Below, piece after piece: positions 53,741 to 62,920 of a stretch of DNA of 64,000 nt (positions are counted from its first letter, which is position 1; each line of letters opens with the position of its first letter). The position numbers and the translations under genes were made by a program. The stretch is from positions 1-64,000 of the forward strand of contig NZ_QAAD01000017.1 of assembly GCF_003046625.1 (NCBI RefSeq), read 5' to 3'. Origin of the DNA: Mangrovibacterium marinum. Its GTDB lineage: Bacteria; Bacteroidota; Bacteroidia; Bacteroidales; Prolixibacteraceae. Under the pieces are notes generated by a model. That model did not search any database. It saw nothing but the letters and a program-made list of their open reading frames with translations, and was not told where the DNA came from.

Positions 53741-56700
53741 TTAAACGTTAAAATACTCGCGGGGCGATTTGCCGTAAAATTCGCGGAATCGACGGGTAAA
53801 ATAGGTCGGGCTGGAGAAGCCTGTTTCGTAGGCTGCCTCCGAGATATTGCATTTCCCGCTCGAAATCAGCTTAACAGCTTCTTTCAGGCGTATTGCCCGG
53901 ATAAACTCAGTGCTCGAACACCCCACCAGGCTTTTCAGCTTCACATGGAGCAGCGACCGGCTAACCCCCAGCTGCTGGATGAGGAATGTAACATCCAGGT
54001 CGGGATTACTGATATTCTCCATAATGATGGCGGTAAGCTTCTCGATAAAAATCTTATCGGACTCGGAATGGGCCACCTCGCTTGCTACGATTGTTTCGTC
54101 GGTTTTAAAACGTTCGATCAGGCGCTTGCGGGTGTTGAGAATATTATCGATGTTTTGCTCCAGAATTTCGGGATAAAACGGCTTTTCGATGTAATAGTCG
54201 GCCCCCGAGCGCATGCCTTCCAACTTACTCTCGGCTCCACTTTTCGACGTTAACAGGATGATGGGGATATGCGAGAATTTTAAATCCGACTTCACACGGC
54301 TGGTGAGCTCCATGCCGTCCATTTCGGGCATCATCACGTCGCTGATGATCAGGTCGGGAGTTACAGTTTCCAGCTTGTCGAGTGCTTCGCGGCCATTCAG
54401 CGCTGCGGTAACCTGGTACCGGTCTTCCAGGGTTGTTTTCAGGAAATCCACCAGGTCGGGATTGTCCTCGACCAACAAAACCCGGGGTTTGGACGATAAG
54501 GCTTCGAGATTCAGATTTTCACCTTTGCCCCGAACCACCTGTTTCTCTTCGGGCAAGCTCATTGAAGTACGGTACTGCACCGGCTCGGTATCAATCTCGC
54601 CGGGTGTAAAATCGCTTTTACTAACCGGCAAGGTAACGGTAAATATTGTTCCTTTATTCACAATACTATCCACCGAAATCGATCCCCGCATCAGGATCAC
54701 CAGGCTTTTCACATAGGCCAGGCCAATTCCGGTGCCAACATTGGGGGTACTTTCATCCTCGATGTGGAAAAAACGGTCGAACACCTGCCCCACCATTTCG
54801 GGCTTGATGCCCTTGCCGGAATCGGAAACCGTCAGGACAAGATCGGTCAACTCATCGGAGCTGCGTGGCGATCGCCGGACCAGCTGAACCGCAAATTTAA
54901 TTGTTCCCCCGTCGGGCGTAAACTTAAAGGCATTCGACAAGAGGTTAAAAACGATCTTGTCGATCTTATTCACATCGAGCCAGGCCAGCTGATCGGCGTC
55001 TTCAAATTCGAGTTGAAAATCGATATCTTTTGTTTCGGCCAAATTGTTGAACGAGCTTGAAAGCGCTTCGATCATCTGACGAACATGGCAGGGCGACACG
55101 CGAAGATCTTCCTTGCCGCGTTCGATCTTCCGAAACTCGAGCAGCTGATTGATCAGCTGAAACAAACGATCGGCACTTCGTTCAATCCCGGCTAATTTTT
55201 TGTGAATCGCCGGACTTAATTGCTCCTCTTGCAGCAGCTTGTGAATGGGAGCTAAAATCAGCGTAAGCGGCGTTTTCAGCTCGTGGGATATGTTGGTAAA
55301 AAACTCCAGCTTCACCTGATGCAGCTCATCGGCATGAATTTTTTCGCGATGTTCCAGCTCTGCCCGGGCCTTGGTTTTCTCAAGACGGCTACCCACCAAA
55401 AATACCAGGATGAAAATACCAATGATGATCAAAACATAAATGAAATAAGCCCAACCGGTGAGCCAAAAAGGCGGCAAAACGGTTATCTTCAGCTGACGCT
55501 CCAAGCCGGTCTGATTATCTCCCAAGGTACCTTTTACCCGGAAGGTATATTTCCCCGGGCTCAGGTTGGTATAGGTTGCAAAGTTCCGGTTGCCCACGTT
55601 ATTCCATTCCGACTCAAAGCCTTCGAGGTAGTAGGAATACTGAAATTTTCCGCCGGTGGAATAACTGAAAGCCGTAAAGCCCAAGGTGAACACATTCTGG
55701 TTATACTTGAGAACCAATTCGTCGGTCTGATTGATCGACTGATCCAGGCAATTTAACTCGCCCGGGCTGACAGTCTGGTTGAAAAGCTCCAGCTCGGTGA
55801 ATGCAATAGGCAACTGCTTTTCAGCGATCGTTTCATCATCTTCATTGAAAGAAACCATGCCGTTATTTCCACCAAAATAAATATTCCCCTTGCTGTCGGT
55901 AAACGATGCCCGGTAGTTAAACTGGTTAAACGGAATCCCCGAGTTACTGTCGTACAGGTAGCTTTCGTTGGTTTCCGGGTTTAGCTTAATTAATCCGCGA
56001 TCGGTGCTCACCCAGAACCAGCCGTTTTGCCCTTCCTCCAAACTAAAAATCCATTGTGCCGGGAAACGATTCGCAGCATCGAAATGTTTCACTTCGCCGG
56101 TTGGCTCATCGACGCAAAACAAGCCCGAATAGCAGGTTCCAAACCAACTGCGCCCTTTCGAATCGGTCTTCACAAAATTGACCACCCGGATGCCATCGTG
56201 CAGCTGAAAGGGAGCAATCAGATCGTTTTCCGGATCGTAGCGGAAGATTTGCTTCGAGGAAGTAAACCAAAGGGACTTTCCGTTTTGTGCGATGCTTTCG
56301 AACTGTATATAATTGGTAACGTCGGGCTTTAACCTCGAAAAGGCTTGCGTTTCCCGATCGTACACAACAATCCCTTCCGAGGTGGCGATATACACTTTGG
56401 TGCCCACCTTTTGAAACTGGTAGATCACATCGGGCACAACATTATTCGTGTTTAGGCGATTGTAGTATTTTACGCGATTGGTTTTTGTGTTTAACACATT
56501 TATTCCACCAGTATAGGTCCCAATCCACAATTCATTGTCATCAACAAACAGGAGGTCGTGCACGTTGTCATAACTAAGGCGGATTGCCCCTTCGGTTGAA
56601 CAATAGTGAGTCATTTCGCCGGTTTTCATATCCAACTTATTCAATCCTTTGTCCTCCAAGCCAATCCAAAGATTGCCCTGCTTGTCTTCTTCGAGACAAC

Positions 56701-57805
56701 TCACCACGTTTCCGCTCAACTGCCATTTCCCGAAACCGGAGGTCCAGGTGCGAAAAAACGACTGTTGTCCGCTCCAGAAATTGATGCCTCCAAAGTAAGT
56801 TCCCAGCCAGATGTTCCCCTGCTGATCGCAAAAAGCATCATAAATAGGATCGGTATTCAAGCCATGCGGTTCGGACAAGCGGTAACGATGCAGTTTGAGC
56901 GTGTCGTTGTCGGGGTCGTAGATGGCCAGGCCCGCTTCTGTTCCAATCCATACACGACCGGTAAAGTCTTCGGCGAAACAATGCACCAGGTTATGCGGCA
57001 GATGGTAACTATCGTTTCGTTGGTTGGTGTAAAGGCTAAAATGCCCGGTTGCCAGGTCGAGGCAGGCCAGCCCGTAATCGTTGGAGTGAATCCACAGATC
57101 ACCTCTTGAATCGATAAAGCGAAGCTCGAAGTTGGCGGCATTTAAGCCTTCGGGCACGGGATAGCTTTTAAGTCGCTTATTGTGATAAGCATAAATCGCC
57201 CCTTGTCTGCTGGCAAACGCGATCCACTTGCTTTGAACGACCAGCGAAAATAAAGCTTCATTTGGCGGAAGCTGAAAAAGATCCAGCTTTTCGCGTAACG
57301 ATTTGCGTTTTCGGGTAAGCTTGTTCAAGAAAAAAATCTCATCGTTCTGACAAATCCAAAAACCATCTTTTTCGGGAACAACCGTATTGGTTGGTCCCAA
57401 GTCGGTTAACAGGGAGTACGGGTAAAAACGTTCGAGCACCTTGTCGTAGTAAAAGTACTCCTCGTTGTTGGAGCGAACAATTAAATCGGAATCGGGAGTG
57501 AAAAACAGTTTGTCGCAATACTCCTCAATCGGATTATTGTCGGCATCGTAAAAAGAATAGTGCTGAAAGTTGCTGCCATCGAACCGAACAACAGCCGAGC
57601 GTGTTGCTGCCCAAATAAAGCCATCGGCATCCTGCACAATACTTTTCACGTAGGTCGAAGGCAATCCATCTTCGCTTGTATAGTGAATAAAATGAATCGG
57701 GTCCTCAGCCTGCGCCCAACCACGCTTTTGCACGGTTAACAACGCAAACAAAAACAGTACTGCGAAACAAATTTCCCGACGGTATTTTCTCAATATTCCT
57801 TGCAT
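53741..57805 (-). CDS. Hybrid two-component system regulator (HTCS)
   Basis: This 1354-aa protein fuses a periplasmic sensor to a complete phosphorelay: signal peptide, two seven-bladed propellers of Reg_prop repeats (GRVWIGTEAGLA; GNIWLGTYFGGI; NLWIGLEDKGLN), a Y_Y_Y domain, one membrane helix (ILIIGIFILVFLVG), a histidine kinase with NISHELKTPLT and NLLSNAFKFTPDGG, a receiver with LIISDVMMPEMDG, and an AraC-type HTH at the end. HTCS proteins switch on the neighbouring SusCD locus after binding an oligosaccharide. It lies between SusC and GH43, on the same strand. Confidence 0.96.
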   Translation of the reverse strand: MQGILRKYRREICFAVLFLFALLTVQKRGWAQAEDPIHFIHYTSEDGLPSTYVKSIVQDADGFIWAATRSAVVRFDGSNFQHYSFYDADNNPIEEYCDKLFFTPDSDLIVRSNNEEYFYYDKVLERFYPYSLLTDLGPTNTVVPEKDGFWICQNDEIFFLNKLTRKRKSLREKLDLFQLPPNEALFSLVVQSKWIAFASRQGAIYAYHNKRLKSYPVPEGLNAANFELRFIDSRGDLWIHSNDYGLACLDLATGHFSLYTNQRNDSYHLPHNLVHCFAEDFTGRVWIGTEAGLAIYDPDNDTLKLHRYRLSEPHGLNTDPIYDAFCDQQGNIWLGTYFGGINFWSGQQSFFRTWTSGFGKWQLSGNVVSCLEEDKQGNLWIGLEDKGLNKLDMKTGEMTHYCSTEGAIRLSYDNVHDLLFVDDNELWIGTYTGGINVLNTKTNRVKYYNRLNTNNVVPDVIYQFQKVGTKVYIATSEGIVVYDRETQAFSRLKPDVTNYIQFESIAQNGKSLWFTSSKQIFRYDPENDLIAPFQLHDGIRVVNFVKTDSKGRSWFGTCYSGLFCVDEPTGEVKHFDAANRFPAQWIFSLEEGQNGWFWVSTDRGLIKLNPETNESYLYDSNSGIPFNQFNYRASFTDSKGNIYFGGNNGMVSFNEDDETIAEKQLPIAFTELELFNQTVSPGELNCLDQSINQTDELVLKYNQNVFTLGFTAFSYSTGGKFQYSYYLEGFESEWNNVGNRNFATYTNLSPGKYTFRVKGTLGDNQTGLERQLKITVLPPFWLTGWAYFIYVLIIIGIFILVFLVGSRLEKTKARAELEHREKIHADELHQVKLEFFTNISHELKTPLTLILAPIHKLLQEEQLSPAIHKKLAGIERSADRLFQLINQLLEFRKIERGKEDLRVSPCHVRQMIEALSSSFNNLAETKDIDFQLEFEDADQLAWLDVNKIDKIVFNLLSNAFKFTPDGGTIKFAVQLVRRSPRSSDELTDLVLTVSDSGKGIKPEMVGQVFDRFFHIEDESTPNVGTGIGLAYVKSLVILMRGSISVDSIVNKGTIFTVTLPVSKSDFTPGEIDTEPVQYRTSMSLPEEKQVVRGKGENLNLEALSSKPRVLLVEDNPDLVDFLKTTLEDRYQVTAALNGREALDKLETVTPDLIISDVMMPEMDGMELTSRVKSDLKFSHIPIILLTSKSGAESKLEGMRSGADYYIEKPFYPEILEQNIDNILNTRKRLIERFKTDETIVASEVAHSESDKIFIEKLTAIIMENISNPDLDVTFLIQQLGVSRSLLHVKLKSLVGCSSTEFIRAIRLKEAVKLISSGKCNISEAAYETGFSSPTYFTRRFREFYGKSPREYFNV

Positions 57806-58028
57806 GATTTTTCACTCCTAACACCTGTTTGCCGCCTCAACAAAGGCGGTGCTCCGAAAATAATACTTCCGGTGATAAAACCGAAATCGAATCGAAAACA
57901 GACGATGACCTTCCACCAAAGGGCGCGCCCCTGTACTTCGGGTATCAGGGGGCTTTCGGTTTTTGCATGCTCTTCAAACGATGGTCGCATCCGGCTAACC
58001 GATTGAGCCGACCGGCGCCCGATCTCCA

Positions 58029-60182
58029 TCATTTTTTGTTGAAGCCCTTAGGCTTTGTTTCCAAATACAATTGCGAGATCTGATCAGCAGTCATCGCCTT
58101 GTCGTACAAGCGAACATTGGCAATTGCCCCCTTTAGGTTTTCGTGCTCCATGCCCGAACTGCCGATCAAAATGCGGCTACTCTTCACGAAAAGCATCAGC
58201 GGCAGTTCGCGATCCGGACGGCCATCCACAAATACACTTTCCTTCATGCCGTCGAAGGTCACCACCAGGTGATGCCACTGCTTAGCCTGCGGAACAGTCT
58301 TAAAGCCCAAATCAACACTTCCGTCGCCATGAGCAACAGCGCCATACGGACCGCTGCCGATCATCATGGCCGCGTAGGATGCCTGTAACATATTCTCGCG
58401 CGAATTCCAGGCAACAATGCAGGCGCCATCCTGCAGCTCGGGCACAAAAACCCAGGCCGAAGCGGTAAAAGGCGAATTCCAGTCCAGGCTTTGAGGGGCT
58501 TCCTCCGACAATTCGAAAAAGCCTTCTCCCCCGAGATCAACAGCCTTCACTCCGGCAATCTTTTTCACCGTGGCCTGTCCGTTCAGCCCGAAGGTTCCGC
58601 CCAGCAGTCCTGTATTTTTCAAGCGGTTCACCGGACCTTTTTTCAGTCCCGAAGCATCGAAGTTAACCAACAGCCCTTTCGCCGCAACACTTCCGACAGC
58701 CCCGGGAATTGCATGGTTTTTCGTTTCGGGCGTATCGAATAATTCGCCGTACACTTTCACATTCCAGATTGCCGGGAACATTCCGGCTTTTTCGGTTCCG
58801 GTTACGGTAATCCGTATAAACCGGGCAGTTGCATTTCCGTCATCTATCATCGGCGAGCCACTTGTTTTGTTTGCCGTTTGATCCGAAAATAGTTTCCATT
58901 CTACTGAATCAGAAGACACTTCAAGTTTATACTGATAGTAGAATGTTGGATATTCAAACTGCGTAAAAATCCGCTCGATTGCTTGTTCTTTTCCCATATC
59001 GACAACTAACGACTGCGGCAACGCACAGCTGGCAGCTTTCCACATTGTTCCGTTGTTGTCGTCGGTCGCGAATGTTGGTGAGTAGCTGTAGTCAACATCC
59101 TGGCGGGTGTAACGATTGGCATCAGCCACCAGCCGATAGCTTGATGTTGCCGAAGCCTTTGCGCCCAACGCCAGGTTGGCAGGCACACTGTTCCCGAAAC
59201 AAATGCCTTCGTGCGTCGGGTTTACTTTTGCAATTGTATAAGGCCCGGTAAATTCCAGTTTATCAATACAAACCTGGCGAAACTCGCCACCGGAGCTATG
59301 CGGATTATCATGCCGGTGATAAACAATGTAGTACTCGCCATCTTTTTCCAAAACCGAATGATGCCCGGGACTGTCCACCAAACCGTCGGCTGTTGTTTCC
59401 AGAACCGGACTATTCGGACCATAATTCCACGGTCCTTCAGGCGAACGCGACCAGGCATAATGAACCGCATAAGTGCTTAAGCGGCAGTCGCCCGAGGAAT
59501 ACATCAAAAAGTAGATGCTGTCCTTCTTGATCGGATAAGCCGCTTCGAAAGCCTGCGGAATTTGCTCAATCGGGATAAAGCCTTCTTTCTCAATGGTATG
59601 CATATCGTCTTCATTAATCTTCACCCAGCCCATTCCTTTAAACGAGGTACACCAGGTGCCAAAGTAGTTGTAGAGCGAGCCATCGTCATCGCACAAAAAC
59701 TGCGCATCCAGGGCAGGCAGGTATTCCTTCGACGTGCCGACCGGGATTACCGCTTCTCCGTTATTCAACGGTTTCCAAGGCCCCACGGGTGTATCGGAAA
59801 CATAACCGTAAATGTTACATCCAAACTGGCAATTTCCCATATAATAATAGTATCGGCCATCCTTACCGTGCACCACATCGGGAGCCCAGCAGTTGGTTAA
59901 ACCATCCGGCAAGTCAATATCCATTTCCTGGTTATACCAGTTGGTTAAGTCTTTACTAATCCACACCTGGGGTTCGCCCGACGCCAGCTTGATACCATCG
60001 GTTGTGGCATACAGGTAATAGCTGTCGCCGAACTTTTTAATTGTCGGATCGGCAAAGTAACCGGGCAATACCGGGTTTCCGTTGGCTGGTGCTGTTGGGC
60101 TTTGCTGGGCAAAAGCCATACCGGGTACACAAAGCATGATGCTTGTAAGCAATTGTGCAACGTGTTTAGTTATGTCTGTCAT
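58029..60182 (-). CDS. GH43 arabinofuranosidase with discoidin and LamG domains
   Basis: This 717-aa secreted protein (signal peptide ending AFAQQ) has a five-bladed GH43 catalytic domain with base D45 (GYFADPT), pKa-modulating D159 (PALDAQF) and acid E213 (AFEAAYP). Residues about 330-480 form a discoidin-like domain (SYSPTFATDDNNGTMW) and about 530-710 a LamG-like sandwich (QWHHLVVTFDGMKESVFVDG). GH43 enzymes cleave arabinose or xylose; here alpha-L-arabinofuranosidase is likely. The two extra domains probably bind the substrate. Confidence 0.9.
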   Translation of the reverse strand: MTDITKHVAQLLTSIMLCVPGMAFAQQSPTAPANGNPVLPGYFADPTIKKFGDSYYLYATTDGIKLASGEPQVWISKDLTNWYNQEMDIDLPDGLTNCWAPDVVHGKDGRYYYYMGNCQFGCNIYGYVSDTPVGPWKPLNNGEAVIPVGTSKEYLPALDAQFLCDDDGSLYNYFGTWCTSFKGMGWVKINEDDMHTIEKEGFIPIEQIPQAFEAAYPIKKDSIYFLMYSSGDCRLSTYAVHYAWSRSPEGPWNYGPNSPVLETTADGLVDSPGHHSVLEKDGEYYIVYHRHDNPHSSGGEFRQVCIDKLEFTGPYTIAKVNPTHEGICFGNSVPANLALGAKASATSSYRLVADANRYTRQDVDYSYSPTFATDDNNGTMWKAASCALPQSLVVDMGKEQAIERIFTQFEYPTFYYQYKLEVSSDSVEWKLFSDQTANKTSGSPMIDDGNATARFIRITVTGTEKAGMFPAIWNVKVYGELFDTPETKNHAIPGAVGSVAAKGLLVNFDASGLKKGPVNRLKNTGLLGGTFGLNGQATVKKIAGVKAVDLGGEGFFELSEEAPQSLDWNSPFTASAWVFVPELQDGACIVAWNSRENMLQASYAAMMIGSGPYGAVAHGDGSVDLGFKTVPQAKQWHHLVVTFDGMKESVFVDGRPDRELPLMLFVKSSRILIGSSGMEHENLKGAIANVRLYDKAMTADQISQLYLETKPKGFNKK

Positions 60183-60231
60183 ATTTGCGACTGTTTTTTC
60201 TGTTACGAAAGATTAGCTTTTTTAGGTAGAA

Positions 60232-60261
60232 AACCATGGCGCCTGAAAAAGCACCATGGTT
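60232..60261 (-). terminator. Hairpin between GH146-like and GH43 genes
   Basis: Perfect arms AACCATGG (60232-60239) and CCATGGTT (60254-60261), followed by TTTTCT on the minus strand. It may terminate or attenuate the upstream transcript. Confidence 0.6.
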
Positions 60262-60295
60262 ACAAAAAAGAATTGATTGCTTATTATCTAAAAAA

Positions 60296-62695
60296 TTAAC
60301 TCTCTGTTTCGTCATGAATCGTGCGAACAGTGAACACCGGACCTGCCCGATGGCCATCGTGAGGCAACAATTCAACTTTGATTCGCTTTTTACCATTTGT
60401 CAAGCCCAAAGGCAGTTTATACGTTTCGTCGATAAATTTGCCGGGGGCTTTATTGGTGATGTTTTCGGTTGCTATTTTTTGCCCTTCCACAACGATATCA
60501 AAGGTGTGCGAACCTGCAAATCCTCCCCAATATTCAAAAACAAGGGTTACCGTTTTATTGCCGTCGATCTTCATTTCGAACGAGGCTTTTCCGCCACGAT
60601 CCACTTCGCGATACTTTTTCGACTTATACTCGCCGACCCACGATTTATCTTCTGTGAAATTGTGGTCACGCTCCGGTTGCATTTCGCCCATGCGGAAGAT
60701 ATCGATGGTTTTGCGTTCCAACTCATTCTTGCGGGCCTGTTCGGCTTCATATTTCTGCTGGTAGCGTTTCCAGTCTTCTGCGGAATACGAATCCCAATAA
60801 ACCGTGTACAGGCAGTCCTGCGTGCGGTAGAACGGCTTCAGCGTTACCTGCCGAGGATACGAAACACCGGTTAGCTCGAAGGTATTCGACTGTCCTTCAA
60901 TTTTCCGAAGCCAGTTTGAAGGGATCGTATCTTTGGTCATCAGCACGGGAACATACAAGGGATCATTGGCCTTGGGATCATCCAACGGCCCCAGATAACC
61001 GGCCAGCAGAACCGGACCGTTGAACACGGCAATTCGGTTTTTATTGTCGGGCATGGTCTCGGTGTACAGGCTGAAGGGAATATGAACCTCAATTTTGTCG
61101 CCATCCTCCCACTTGTTGCCCAAGCTGATAAAGCTTCCGGGCTGGCCTTCCACCGGCCGATCCTTTCCGTTTACCTTAACCGAAATGCCGTTGCGGGCCC
61201 AGGCCGGATAACGCAGCTTCAGGTCGAATGCGGCTGCTTTCCCGGATTCCGTTTGTATTTCGAAAGAAGTTCCTTCTTCTTCGGGATATTGCGTAGTCTG
61301 AATCAAGCTCACCCCCTTCTCCTTCCAGCTCAGCTCTGAACCTATAAACTGGCCCACATAAAGCGCATTGTCCGAATGATAATAGATGTTGCGGCCGTAT
61401 TTACTGTGGTTTTCCATGCCCGAGCCCACACAACAGGTGAAACCGTAAGGGTCCTGGTACTCTTTAAAACCACCCATATCGAGCGAAAGGTTGTAAATTA
61501 CATGCCCCGTTTCGGGGTGCTGCGACGACAGAATGTGGTTGATCAAGGCCCGTTCGTAATAGTCCATCACCTCGGCCGATGCTGTCCATTCAAACAGGTG
61601 ACGCGACAGTTTCAGCATATTGTAAACACAGCAGGTTTCGGCAGTGCTGTTGCTTAACTGATCATTTAACTGATCCGGCTCGCCCAGATACTCGTAATTG
61701 TCGAAATTACCGGCAACATAAGCATGGTGATGCACCATCATGTTCCAGAAGTTGACGGCTCCGCGAAAATCGGCACTGTCGCCGGTCAACTCGTAGCGGC
61801 GGGCCAACCCTACAAACTTGGGCACCTGTGTATTGCAATGCTTGCCGGCCAAAATGTCCACGCCGCCAACAATGGGGTCGATAATGGCATCGTGCTTAAA
61901 TTTATACGAAAGCGTCAGATACTTTTCATCGCCAGTTGCGCCATACAAGTCAGCAAAGGCCTCATTCATGCCGCCAAACTCGCAATTCAGCATCTGCTGG
62001 CGTTGCTCATCGGTGAGGTTTTGCACGATTGTTCCGACCCAATCGCCCAACTTTTGTTCAACATCCAAAGCCCGCTGATTGCCCACATATTTATAGACAT
62101 GATACAAGCCATCCATGATTTTATGAATCGTATAAAAAGGCGACCACAAACCATTCAGGTTAAAGCCCTGCGCTTTAATAATCCCCTTGGCCACTTGTTC
62201 CGAAAGCACCTTTTCGCCATTCTCGAAAGCGCCAACATAGCCGGTTCCGACTGCCTGCTGACATTCAGCCAGCTCATCAACAATGTAATTTGCACGCTTG
62301 CGAAACTCTTCGTTTCCGGTTGTCTGGTACATAAAGGTCAAGGCCGTGAGGTAATGCCCCAAGCTATGGCCGGCCAACGACTCGCCTTCCCACCCTTCGT
62401 AGCTTTCGGCTTTGGGCTGCAATCCGGCCTCTTTTCTGAACTTCGACAAGAACCGATCGGGCTGGTAAGTCAGCAAGGTTTGCTCATCCAGCCGGGTGGC
62501 ATGCTGATAGGGACCATCCTTCAAGCGCACATCGTCCAGTGGAAACGACAGAACTTTAAAGCCGACAATTTCGGGGCCTCCGGTTGTCATTGTTTTTTCC
62601 GCTGTGCCCGGTTTGCACGAAACCATCATCACACAAGCCAAAACCAAGGAGGCAATAATCCGTCGTCCATCGAAAACAGGATTGATTTGTTTCAT
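60296..62695 (-). CDS. Beta-L-arabinofuranosidase, DUF1680 clan (GH146-like), copy 2
   Basis: This 799-aa lipoprotein (start ATG 62695; lipobox MVSC) is a close paralog of 31206-33566 with the same order of domains. E353 and C355 (TAETCCVYNM) and C421-C422 (FTCCVGSGMENH) complete the site. The C-terminal domain is also alike (HDGHRAGPVFTVRT). An exact -7 box lies 93 nt upstream. The longer frame from an upstream ATG extends into the promoter and is rejected. Confidence 0.9.
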   Translation of the reverse strand: MKQINPVFDGRRIIASLVLACVMMVSCKPGTAEKTMTTGGPEIVGFKVLSFPLDDVRLKDGPYQHATRLDEQTLLTYQPDRFLSKFRKEAGLQPKAESYEGWEGESLAGHSLGHYLTALTFMYQTTGNEEFRKRANYIVDELAECQQAVGTGYVGAFENGEKVLSEQVAKGIIKAQGFNLNGLWSPFYTIHKIMDGLYHVYKYVGNQRALDVEQKLGDWVGTIVQNLTDEQRQQMLNCEFGGMNEAFADLYGATGDEKYLTLSYKFKHDAIIDPIVGGVDILAGKHCNTQVPKFVGLARRYELTGDSADFRGAVNFWNMMVHHHAYVAGNFDNYEYLGEPDQLNDQLSNSTAETCCVYNMLKLSRHLFEWTASAEVMDYYERALINHILSSQHPETGHVIYNLSLDMGGFKEYQDPYGFTCCVGSGMENHSKYGRNIYYHSDNALYVGQFIGSELSWKEKGVSLIQTTQYPEEEGTSFEIQTESGKAAAFDLKLRYPAWARNGISVKVNGKDRPVEGQPGSFISLGNKWEDGDKIEVHIPFSLYTETMPDNKNRIAVFNGPVLLAGYLGPLDDPKANDPLYVPVLMTKDTIPSNWLRKIEGQSNTFELTGVSYPRQVTLKPFYRTQDCLYTVYWDSYSAEDWKRYQQKYEAEQARKNELERKTIDIFRMGEMQPERDHNFTEDKSWVGEYKSKKYREVDRGGKASFEMKIDGNKTVTLVFEYWGGFAGSHTFDIVVEGQKIATENITNKAPGKFIDETYKLPLGLTNGKKRIKVELLPHDGHRAGPVFTVRTIHDETES

Positions 62696-62787
62696 TCGCA
62701 TTCTGCAATTTTTAAATTGAAAAATCAGAATGTGAACTAAGCGAAACTCCGGGGCGAACACCTGAACTAATGTATCGGGAACTTGCA

Positions 62788-62795
62788 CAAATGTA
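62788..62795 (-). promoter_or_regulatory. -7 box of GH146-like copy 2
   Basis: The minus strand reads TACATTTG (TAnnTTTG), 93 nt before the ATG at 62695. Confidence 0.6.
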
Positions 62796-62920
62796 CAACC
62801 ACCACAGGTCCAACACCATTTAAGCGTTTTTTTCAGCCTGAAGGCGGCAATTTTTCAAAACTATCCGCTTTCTGAATGGGTGAATGCACCAACGTCAAAA
62901 ACAAATACATCCACGCTTAT

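Noticed and set aside
31206-62695. The locus as an ordinary pectin (RG-I/RG-II) utilization locus
   Set aside because: GH78, GH43 and GH146 are also found there, so this stays the main alternative. But no polysaccharide lyase or GH28 is visible, and the peptidases and hydroxyproline operon are not explained by pectin.
61724-62740. 338-aa plus-strand frame; similar long antisense frames at 40794-41828 and 42078-42713
   Set aside because: Mirror the GH127/GH146 genes; low-complexity composition and no motifs.
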